Positions 1-5,607 of a DNA stretch of 9,221 nt are shown piece by piece; the first letter of the stretch is position 1, and every line of letters begins with the position of its first letter. The notes under the pieces were generated by a model. That model was given only the letters and a program-made list of their open reading frames with translations, did no database searches and was not told the DNA's origin. Where the stretch lies: assembly GCA_016342385.1 (NCBI GenBank), contig JAEINM010000138.1, positions 1 to 9,221 on the forward strand, given 5' to 3'. The position numbers and the translations under genes were made by a program. The DNA is from Spirochaetaceae bacterium. GTDB lineage: Bacteria; Spirochaetota; Spirochaetia; DSM-2461.

Positions 1-104
1 ATATGTGTAAAGCAGCAGAACATACCATGGAGATAGGTTCCATTGTTGTTCTTTCCAAAGAGGGGGGAAGATCGGGGAAATGGGTGAATGAAAATGTCCT
101 ATAG
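1..104 (+). CDS. moaC: Cyclic pyranopterin monophosphate synthase MoaC, C-terminal end (5' truncated by window)
   Basis: This is the last 33 codons of a gene that begins before the window, read in the frame whose first whole codon is at base 3 and ending with TAG at 102-104. The peptide begins MCKAAEH and contains the block LSKEGGRSGKW. These match the conserved MoaC ending, in which a YDMCKA segment is followed about 20 residues later by a KSGGKSG-type motif; the two leading bases (at) would fit the Asp codon of YDM. MoaC works with MoaA to turn GTP into cyclic pyranopterin monophosphate, the first stage of molybdenum-cofactor synthesis in the cytoplasm. The next gene, a MogA/MoaB homologue, overlaps its end and acts later in the same pathway, which supports the call. 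The identification rests on a short tail, but that tail is distinctive. Confidence 0.8.
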   Translation, partial: MCKAAEHTMEIGSIVVLSKEGGRSGKWVNENVL

Positions 105-582
105 AGCAGCGGTGATCACTGTCAGTGATAAGGGATTTGCCGGAGAGAGAGAGGATAAAAGCGGGCCTTTGCTTAAATCCTGCCTCGAAGACCTGGGCTT
201 TATGACAGGAGATATTGTTCTTCTTCCCGATGAGCGGAGAGAGATCAGCTCTAAGCTGAAAAAGATTTGTGACTCGGGTACAGCCGATCTTATTATCACA
301 ACCGGAGGCACAGGAGCTGCTCCCCGTGATATTACACCGGAAGCAACCAGTGATATTATCGATCGTCCCATGGCCGGACTGGCTGAAATGCTGCGATTCG
401 AAGGTATGAAAAAAACAAAGAGAGCTGTTCTTTCCCGGGGTGTTTCTGGTATTTGTAGGGAAACTCTGATAATCAATCTGCCCGGAAGCCCCAAAGCCGT
501 GGCTGAGGGGATGGAAATCCTCTCTCCTGTACTGATCCATGCCATAAATATGCTGAAAAGTGTCAATCTGGAACATAAATAA
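88..582 (+). CDS. mogA: Molybdopterin adenylyltransferase (MogA/MoaB family)
   Basis: This 164-residue protein has the usual length and motifs of the MogA/MoaB family: TVSDK at residues 11-15, DKSGP at 23-27, TTGGTG at 71-76, PRDITPEAT at 79-87, LSRG at 115-118 and NLPGSPKAV at 130-138. The family activates molybdopterin by adenylylation, giving the AMP-bound form that MoeA uses for molybdate insertion. The GGTG and PGSP segments line the nucleotide/pterin pocket. The gene overlaps the moaC end by 17 bases if it starts at ATG 88. A second in-frame ATG at 94 is preceded by GGGTGA (82-87) with a 6-base spacer, so initiation two codons later (MSYRAAV) may be the real one. MogA and MoaB cannot be separated with confidence by sequence alone, so the symbol is tentative while the family is secure. 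Confidence 0.93.
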   Translation: MKMSYRAAVITVSDKGFAGEREDKSGPLLKSCLEDLGFMTGDIVLLPDERREISSKLKKICDSGTADLIITTGGTGAAPRDITPEATSDIIDRPMAGLAEMLRFEGMKKTKRAVLSRGVSGICRETLIINLPGSPKAVAEGMEILSPVLIHAINMLKSVNLEHK

Positions 583-615
583 TTATATTTGTCTATTATA
601 TTTGAAAATTTGCGA

Positions 616-621
616 TATAAT
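616..621 (+). promoter_or_regulatory. Isolated -10-like box upstream of the terminator
   Basis: TATAAT occurs at 616-621, 34 bases after the mogA stop and about 45 bases before the terminator stem. No convincing -35 hexamer lies 16 to 18 bases upstream (the region is AT-rich). If it is active, it would make only a short transcript ending at the terminator. In AT-rich intergenic DNA a chance match is quite possible. Confidence 0.2.
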
Positions 622-665
622 TAAAACAGAAAGCTTTTTCATTTACTTTCCTCGTATTAAATTTT

Positions 666-700
666 TGCCGGTTTTATATTATTAAAAACCGGCATTTTTT
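666..700 (+). terminator. Rho-independent terminator after mogA
   Basis: GCCGGTTTT at 667-675 pairs perfectly with AAAACCGGC at 685-693, extended by a T666-A694 pair. The loop is 9 bases (676-684), and a run of six T (695-700) follows, with more T after one A. This is a textbook intrinsic terminator reading rightwards. It ends the moaC-mogA transcript about 85 bases past the mogA stop and separates it from the TPR/proC operon. Confidence 0.88.
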
Positions 701-709
701 ATTTTTCTG

Positions 710-727
710 TATAATTTGTAGTATAAT
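710..727 (+). promoter_or_regulatory. Probable promoter (-10 region) of the TPR-proC-ptsP operon
   Basis: Two copies of GTATAATT sit 12 bases apart (709-716 and 721-728), each holding a consensus TATAAT (710-715 and 722-727). They lie just after the terminator and 26 to 38 bases before the TPR start codon. With the second box, transcription would start near 734, leaving a leader of about 20 bases that carries the GAGGAA ribosome site (745-750). The -35 for the second box would fall near 699-704 (TTATTT), a weak match. The position after a terminator and before a co-directional gene string is the main support. Confidence 0.5.
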
Positions 728-753
728 TATTCAAAATAAGAGATGAGGAAACA

Positions 754-1275
754 ATGTTGGATGATGTAGAGGTATATTTGAATACCCAGGGTATTGAGTA
801 TACAAAAGCAGGTCTTTTTGAAAAGGCGCTTGAATCTTTTACAGAGGCAATTTCCATCAGTCCCGAAAATCCGGTATTTCACTTTAATAAAGCGCTGGTC
901 TTCGAGAAGATGGGTAAGTTTGAGGAAGCCATAGAGAATCTGAATGTCTCGATTCGCATTAGTCCCGAGAATGATGAATACTGGAATGAAATAGGCCTTA
1001 TCAGGTATAAGATGGGAGAGCGGACCCGTGCGGAAGACTGCCTTAAAAAGGCCCTGTCAATCAATCAGTCCAGCTCGGCCGCCTGGAACAATCTCGGTGT
1101 ATTGAATTTTACCGCAGGGAAAATGAAAGAAGCCTGTAACTGTTTTCAGGCCTCTGTAAAATATGACAGTAAAAATGCCGATGCCTGGTATAATCTCTCC
1201 GATACCTGGTTGGAGCTGGGAGATCGCAGGAAGAGTTATGATGCAAGAAAAAACTATAGAGAACTGCAGAGCTGA
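754..1275 (+). CDS. Tetratricopeptide-repeat protein, five TPRs, cytoplasmic
   Basis: The 173-residue product is almost entirely TPR. The repeats run at about residues 7-39, 40-73, 74-107, 108-141 and 142-173, each with the usual W/F-N-x-G/A and A-x-x-x-F/A spacing; for example, WNNLGVLNF starts at 111 and AWYNLSDTW at 144. Such 34-residue helical hairpins form a concave surface that binds partner peptides, and no catalytic residues are expected. There is no signal peptide or membrane segment, so it should be cytoplasmic. The ATG at 754 is preceded by GAGGAA at 745-750. Its 3' end overlaps the next small gene by 38 bases, and proC and ptsP follow, so it is probably the first gene of that operon. 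The partner and role cannot be read from the sequence. Confidence 0.88.
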   Translation: MLDDVEVYLNTQGIEYTKAGLFEKALESFTEAISISPENPVFHFNKALVFEKMGKFEEAIENLNVSIRISPENDEYWNEIGLIRYKMGERTRAEDCLKKALSINQSSSAAWNNLGVLNFTAGKMKEACNCFQASVKYDSKNADAWYNLSDTWLELGDRRKSYDARKNYRELQS

Positions 1276-1495
1276 AGAGCTGATAATTTCCATATATAAA
1301 AATAAACTGGATCTTCAGAAAAAGGGAATTTCTGCCAGTCGTATTATAATGACTATGGAAATATACAAAAAAATTAAGACTTATCATCTTTCTCTCGGAG
1401 AGATTCAGGGGGAATTCGGTGACTATATTACTGATGATGAGATTTTCGGGATTCCCGTATACATCGATAATGTCGATGAGATTGTTGTAGAGTAG
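1238..1495 (+). CDS. Small uncharacterised protein between the TPR gene and proC
   Basis: This frame encodes 85 residues if it starts at ATG 1238, or 84 from the adjacent ATG 1241. AGGAAG at 1228-1233 can serve either start. The frame stays open further upstream to 1163, but that part lies inside the TPR gene and has no ribosome site, so the shorter form is preferred. The product begins MMQEKTIENCRAEEL, has a charged helical first half and ends with an acidic segment (GIPVYIDNVDEIVVE). It has no signal peptide, no membrane helix and no motif I can assign. The segment EIFGIPVYID followed by acidic residues looks like a small beta-rich tail. Its 38-base overlap with the TPR gene and the 11-base gap to proC suggest it is translated as part of the operon. 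I do not recognise the family, and a non-coding explanation is not fully excluded. Confidence 0.6.
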   Translation: MMQEKTIENCRAEELIISIYKNKLDLQKKGISASRIIMTMEIYKKIKTYHLSLGEIQGEFGDYITDDEIFGIPVYIDNVDEIVVE

Positions 1496-1506
1496 AGAGG
1501 TGTAAA

Positions 1507-2319
1507 GTGAATAGAAAAATCGGATTTATCGGAACCGGAAATATGGGTCGCGCCATGATTGGAGGCCTGATGGCTAAAAAGACAGTGGCAGAAAATCAGA
1601 TTTATGTCAGTGACAGAAATACTGATTCGCTGGATCAGATCCAGTCTCAATGGGAGAATATTATATGTTCGACAGATAATAAAAATACCGTACAAAACGC
1701 CGATATTATTGTCCTTGCTGTAAAACCCAATATATACAGCGCGGTCATAGAGGAAATTTCTTTTTTAATAGATGAAACAAAAATTTTTATAACAATTGCA
1801 GCCGGAATAACCATAGATCAGGCAGAAAAGATGTTGGGAAAAAAAACCAAAATTGTCAGAACCATGCCCAATACTCCGGCGCAGGTGGGCGAAGGAGTCA
1901 CAGCCTATTGGTGTAACTCTTCTCTGTCTTCAGATGAGGAACAGATGATATTGCCGATTCTGAGAAGCTTCGGAATTGTGGAAAAAATCGAGGAGAAGTA
2001 TTTTCATGCTGTTATCGCTGTCAGCGGAAGCTCTCCCGCCTATGTCTATATGTTTATTGAAGCCATGGCTGATGCAGCCGTTCTGCAGGGACTTCCCCGG
2101 GATCAGGCTTATAGAATGGCTTCTCAGGCCGTACTGGGAGCCGCAAAGATGGTCAGGGATACAGGGATTCATCCCGGTGTGCTGAAAGATGCCGTTTGTT
2201 CTCCCGGAGGGACGACAATAGAAGCCGTAGCTACTCTGGAAGAGGAAGGTCTGAGATCTTCGGTAATTAAAGCTATGAATAAGTGCACCAAAAAATCAAA
2301 AGCAATGACAAAGGGTTAA
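1507..2319 (+). CDS. proC: Pyrroline-5-carboxylate reductase
   Basis: ProC reduces 1-pyrroline-5-carboxylate to L-proline with NAD(P)H, the last step of proline synthesis. The 270-residue length is typical. The N-terminal Rossmann fold shows GFIGTGNMGRAMIGG at residues 6-20, with the NADP-binding VKPN at 72-75. The VRTMPNTPAQVGEG block is at 117-130. The C-terminal dimerisation and substrate domain has SGSSPAYVY at 173-181 and HPGVLKDAVCSPGGTTIEA at 222-240, the family signature. Translation starts at GTG 1507, preceded by AGAGAGG at 1494-1500 with a 6-base spacer. The upstream small gene ends 11 bases before it, and ptsP starts 23 bases after its stop. No other proline genes (proA, proB) are in the window. 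Confidence 0.97.
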   Translation: MNRKIGFIGTGNMGRAMIGGLMAKKTVAENQIYVSDRNTDSLDQIQSQWENIICSTDNKNTVQNADIIVLAVKPNIYSAVIEEISFLIDETKIFITIAAGITIDQAEKMLGKKTKIVRTMPNTPAQVGEGVTAYWCNSSLSSDEEQMILPILRSFGIVEKIEEKYFHAVIAVSGSSPAYVYMFIEAMADAAVLQGLPRDQAYRMASQAVLGAAKMVRDTGIHPGVLKDAVCSPGGTTIEAVATLEEEGLRSSVIKAMNKCTKKSKAMTKG

Positions 2320-2342
2320 AGTTAGATTAAAATTAAACCGGA

Positions 2343-4592
2343 ATGAAAAAAGATAATGTCGAACTGATCTGCAGTATTAGCGAATTAGCGAATCTCTTTA
2401 AGGGGAAAAGTAATATACAGGGATTTCTGTCTAAAGTGACAGCCACGGTAGCTGATCACATGAATTGTGACTCCTGTTCGGTCTTTATTCACGATGACAC
2501 GGCCGATGAGCTGATTCTGGAAGCTACGGAAGGACTGAATAAAAAATTCACCGGGAAACTCCGCTTAAAACCGGGAGAAGGCCTTACGGGAATGGCTTTT
2601 AAAGAGGAAAGGATCATAATCGAGAAAGAGGCGACCAGCAATCCTCTCTTCAGGCAGATTGAAGGGTTTGGAGAAGAAGCCTACAAGTCTTTTCTGGCCA
2701 TTCCCATATTAAGCGGTCTTTCAAAAATCGGAGTCCTCGTTCTGGAGCATTCTGAACAAGATTTTTTTAACAGCAATGATCTGATGGCAATGAAAGCCAT
2801 TGCCTCCCAGCTGGCCACAACTCTTGAAAATGTAAAACTTCTTATCAGTGTTAACGAGAATACTGTCATCGAGAAGGATAAAATAACCGGAACCCTGCAT
2901 ATAAAAGGGATTTCCACCGATTCGGGGATAACCACAGGTAAAGCTTTTCTCATGGGAGACAGCCAGAGTACTGTCTTTTTAACCGCAGAAGAGATTGACT
3001 ACGGAAAGAAACTGGAAGACTTTGAATTATCTCTGAGCCGTACAGTTCATCAGGTTGAAGATTTGCAGAAGCAGATGGAAATGGAGCATTCCGATGTAGC
3101 CTCAATGATTTTCAGTACACATCTGCTGATGCTCAATGATTTTAATTTTTCCGGTGAGATGCATAATCAGATTATCGTAGGAAGCAGTCCTGTCGATGCT
3201 ATAATCTCAATAGTCAATAAATACATCTCTATTTTCAGTGAAAGCGAGAATCCCCGCATGCAGGAAAAAGTCCAGGATATAAAAGATCTGGGTCATAGAC
3301 TCCTGAGAAATCTTAGCACTGAAGTTCATGAAGAAGGGAATTACTCCGGGCAGATTGTTGTTGCCAGAGAGCTGCTTCCTTCAGAACTTATAAAAATAAC
3401 TGCTCAGGAGGCTGAAGGTCTTATTCTCTTCGGAGGAGGCGCCACAGCTCATATCACCATCCTTGCAAAATCTCTCGGTGTACCCGTTGTCTTTACCGAT
3501 GACAGGCGTATTTTTGATATTGTTGAAAATTCCCCTTTAATCATAGATGCCAACGAGGGACATATTTTTATTAATCCCGATAAAGGCACAGAAAGGAAGT
3601 ATAAGAGGCATAGTGCCGGTCTGAAGATTTCTCCAGAGGAAATTGCCGGTATCCGGAGCAGGACACGGACAAAAGATGGACAGGCTGTCAAACTCCTGGC
3701 CAATATCAATCTTCTCAGTGATTTGAAAAATGCCGCCCTTTTTAAAGCCGAAGGAGTCGGGCTGTACAGGAGTGAATTTCCCTTTATAATAAGAAATAAC
3801 TTTCCTTCTGAGCAGGAGCAGTATCAGATATATAAAAAGCTGATTGATCAGTCTCCCGGAGACGAAGTCACTTTGAGAACTCTGGATATCGGAGGGGACA
3901 AAATTCTCTCCTACATGAGGGACATTGAAGAGGAAAATCCCTTTCTCGGTCTGCGGGCCATCCGTTTTCTACTGAAGAATAAAAGAATTTTCAGGACTCA
4001 GCTGAAAGCCATGCTCAGGGCCGGGGCAGGGCGGAAACTCCGGATTATGTTTCCTCTTGTCTCTTCTCTCGATGACCTTCTTATGGCTAAAGAGGTTGTC
4101 GAACAATGCCTCGAAAAACTGAAAAAGGCGAAAATTAAGCATAATAGCACACCGGATATCGGTGTCATGATTGAATTGCCCTCTGCGGTTCTGGTCATTG
4201 AGGAAATCTGCAGGGAAGCGGATTTTATTTCAATCGGAACAAATGATCTTGTGCAGTATCTGATTGGTGTTGACCGCTCCAATGATCATGTCGCCTGGTT
4301 GTATACAGCGAGACACCCTTCGGTTCTCAGGGCTTTGAAAATTATTGCCGATGGTGCGCGAGAGACAGATTGCGATATTTCTGTCTGTGGAAACATAGCC
4401 GGCGATGAGCAACTGATTAAAATTCTGATTGGTCTGGGTATTAGAAAATTCAGTATGAATCCCGTCAGAATTCCCTTAATTCAGAATGTTGTTGAATCGA
4501 TAGATACCGGGGAAGCTGAAAAAACGGTAGAAACTCTTTTGAAGTTCGGACTGGTCAAAGAGGTCAAAGAATATTTTGAAAAGTATAAATGA
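2343..4592 (+). CDS. ptsP: GAF-domain PTS enzyme I (PtsP-like phosphoenolpyruvate-protein phosphotransferase)
   Basis: This 749-residue enzyme I homologue takes phosphate from PEP and passes it to an HPr/NPr protein. Residues 1-165 form a GAF sensor domain, as in enzyme I-Ntr (PtsP) and unlike the sugar-PTS PtsI. Residues 185-330 fit the helical HPr-binding and swivel region (EDFELSLSRTVHQVEDLQKQ, 225-244, is helical). The phosphohistidine is H370 in GGGATAHITILAKSLG (364-379). The PEP-binding barrel shows YRSEF (475-479), RTLDIGGDK (512-520), NPFLGLRAIR (532-541), GVMIELPSA (607-615), SIGTNDLVQY (630-639) and the acid/base cysteine C682 in VCGNIAGDE. All key residues are present, so it should be active. 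ATG 2343 is the first possible start after an in-frame stop at 2334 and has only a weak ribosome site, suggesting coupling to proC. Its end overlaps moxR by 17 bases. NPr and EIIA-Ntr are not in the window. Confidence 0.92.
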   Translation: MKKDNVELICSISELANLFKGKSNIQGFLSKVTATVADHMNCDSCSVFIHDDTADELILEATEGLNKKFTGKLRLKPGEGLTGMAFKEERIIIEKEATSNPLFRQIEGFGEEAYKSFLAIPILSGLSKIGVLVLEHSEQDFFNSNDLMAMKAIASQLATTLENVKLLISVNENTVIEKDKITGTLHIKGISTDSGITTGKAFLMGDSQSTVFLTAEEIDYGKKLEDFELSLSRTVHQVEDLQKQMEMEHSDVASMIFSTHLLMLNDFNFSGEMHNQIIVGSSPVDAIISIVNKYISIFSESENPRMQEKVQDIKDLGHRLLRNLSTEVHEEGNYSGQIVVARELLPSELIKITAQEAEGLILFGGGATAHITILAKSLGVPVVFTDDRRIFDIVENSPLIIDANEGHIFINPDKGTERKYKRHSAGLKISPEEIAGIRSRTRTKDGQAVKLLANINLLSDLKNAALFKAEGVGLYRSEFPFIIRNNFPSEQEQYQIYKKLIDQSPGDEVTLRTLDIGGDKILSYMRDIEEENPFLGLRAIRFLLKNKRIFRTQLKAMLRAGAGRKLRIMFPLVSSLDDLLMAKEVVEQCLEKLKKAKIKHNSTPDIGVMIELPSAVLVIEEICREADFISIGTNDLVQYLIGVDRSNDHVAWLYTARHPSVLRALKIIADGARETDCDISVCGNIAGDEQLIKILIGLGIRKFSMNPVRIPLIQNVVESIDTGEAEKTVETLLKFGLVKEVKEYFEKYK

Positions 4593-5520
4593 AACAGCAA
4601 TAAAACTGGCTTCTGAAATTGTCGGATATCTATCTCAGGTCATTCGGGGGAAAGAGGAATTCCTCCAATATCTGACAACCGCTTTTCTGGCCGAGGGACA
4701 TGTTTTAATAGAGGATTTACCGGGAACCGGGAAAACAACAGCTGTAAAAACACTCTCTCATATGGTTAATGGAATCAGTTTCAAAAGGATACAGTTTACT
4801 CCGGATCTTCTCCCCTATGATATTACCGGTGTTGAAATCTGGGATCCTGTAAGCTCTTCATTTATTCTGAAAAAGGGGCCTGTTTTTGCCAACATAATAC
4901 TGGCTGATGAAATAAACAGAACCACTCCGAAAGTTCAATCGGCCCTATTGGAAGTCATGGCTGAGAAACAGGTGACAATCGGTCGCGAGACCTACCCCTT
5001 TACAGGGCTTTTCTTTGTGGCGGCAACGGAAAATCCCATAGAGTTTGAAGGAACCTACCCCCTTCCGGAAGCACAGAAGGATCGGTTTCTCATGAAACTG
5101 TCCATTGGCTACCCCGATGAAGAGAGTGAGTTTGAAATAATCAAGACCAATCCTTCACAGACTGTTCTGGAAAATATCCAGCCCATTTTCCAGCCTGAGG
5201 AAATTGAAGAGATTCTTGAATCTGTCAATTCTGTTTTCTGTGATGACCGTCTGATCAGATGTGCTGTTTCCATAGCCAAAAAAACCAGAAACCATAGTTC
5301 TGTTGAAATGGGAGTCTCTCCCAGAGGTTCCCTCATGCTCATCAAAGCCTGTCGTGCCTATGCCCTGGTTAAAGGTCGGGATTATGTTATAGATCAGGAT
5401 CTTATTGACCTTGCTCCTAAAGTTTACAGTCATCGTATGCGTATGAAAAATGTAAAGAAATCCGCTGAAAATCTAATAGAGGAGGTGACTTCTCTTGAAA
5501 TTCAGAAAATTCCCCGTTAA
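4576..5520 (+). CDS. moxR: MoxR-family AAA+ ATPase
   Basis: This 314-residue product has the usual length of MoxR ATPases, chaperone-like AAA+ proteins that act with partner proteins encoded next to them. Walker A is GTGKTT at residues 50-55 after EDLP, Walker B is IILADEINR at 107-115, sensor 1 lies in AATENPIEFEGTYPLPEAQ (149-167), the arginine finger is probably R170 in KDRF, and sensor 2 is in GVSPRGSLML (246-255). FTPDLLPYDITG (74-85) is also a family hallmark. The start is TTG 4576, inside the ptsP end, with AAAGAGG at 4557-4563 some 12 bases upstream. No in-frame ATG gives a better N-terminus, because the protein must begin before GKEEF. The next gene, a DUF58 protein, is the standard MoxR partner, and its ribosome site lies inside the moxR end. 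Confidence 0.95.
   Translation: MKSINETAIKLASEIVGYLSQVIRGKEEFLQYLTTAFLAEGHVLIEDLPGTGKTTAVKTLSHMVNGISFKRIQFTPDLLPYDITGVEIWDPVSSSFILKKGPVFANIILADEINRTTPKVQSALLEVMAEKQVTIGRETYPFTGLFFVAATENPIEFEGTYPLPEAQKDRFLMKLSIGYPDEESEFEIIKTNPSQTVLENIQPIFQPEEIEEILESVNSVFCDDRLIRCAVSIAKKTRNHSSVEMGVSPRGSLMLIKACRAYALVKGRDYVIDQDLIDLAPKVYSHRMRMKNVKKSAENLIEEVTSLEIQKIPR
5481..5497 (+). promoter_or_regulatory. Perfect Shine-Dalgarno and TTG start for the DUF58 gene
   Basis: GGAGGTGA at 5481-5488 is an eight-base perfect complement to the usual 16S rRNA 3' end, the strongest ribosome site in the window. Six bases later, TTG at 5495-5497 opens a frame directly after an in-frame TGA (5486-5488). The site lies inside the last codons of moxR. 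By contrast, ATG 5608 has only a loose purine stretch (AGAGG, 5588-5592) 15 bases upstream. This is strong evidence that DUF58 translation is meant to begin at 5495. Confidence 0.8.
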
Positions 5521-5569
5521 ATTCCCCATCACCCTTAGTGGCCTGGCTTTTTTTTTGTCCCTTTCATAG
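5495..5569 (+). other. Frame-displaced 5' end of the DUF58 gene (24 codons, stops after a T9 run)
   Basis: From TTG 5495 this frame encodes MKFRKFPVKFPITLSG followed by LAFFLSLS, then stops at TAG 5567-5569. The basic start, the 'ITLSGL' phrase and the hydrophobic run look like the normal N-terminus of a DUF58 protein, where a short basic stretch leads into the first of two membrane helices. Nine T (5548-5556) lie within it. If one T is added, or the ribosome slips back one base there, the frame becomes that of the gene at 5608 and reads AFFFVPFIVFLSGLKRKEAV before M5608, with no stop. The joined protein would be 418 residues. It overlaps the moxR end by 26 bases, in keeping with the other overlaps here. 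A separate short leader peptide is the alternative. Confidence 0.7.
5548..5556 (+). repeat. Homopolymeric T9 tract at the frameshift point
   Basis: Nine T in a row at 5548-5556 (C before, G after) is the longest homopolymer I found in the window; others reach eight (for example A8 at 1839-1846 in proC and T8 at 6903-6910) and keep their frames. In the upstream frame the heptamer T TTT TTT (5548-5554) has the form of a -1 slippery site. An imperfect hairpin of eight base pairs with one bulge (CTTTCTCT 5571-5578 against AGAGGAAAG 5588-5596) follows 16 bases after the heptamer, further than usual for a stimulator. Confidence 0.75.
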
Positions 5570-5607
5570 TCTTTCTCTCCGGTCTGAAGAGGAAAGAAGC
5601 TGTCACT

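Noticed and set aside
99..566. 155-codon minus-strand frame across mogA
   Set aside because: It is the antisense of a well-supported family gene, with composition typical of a shadow frame and no motif.
1057..1387. Minus-strand open frames across the TPR and small gene
   Set aside because: They lack ribosome sites and familiar motifs and are antisense shadows of clear + strand genes.
5530..5556. T9 run as an intrinsic terminator after moxR
   Set aside because: Only a three-pair stem (CAC 5530-5532 with GTG 5538-5540) lies upstream and it does not abut the T-run. The run sits within coding sequence that reads as DUF58.
5557..5600. Hairpin at 5571-5596 as a frameshift stimulator
   Set aside because: The stem is short, bulged and 16 bases beyond the slippery heptamer, further than normal stimulators, and no upstream Shine-Dalgarno-like stimulator is seen 10-14 bases before the heptamer.
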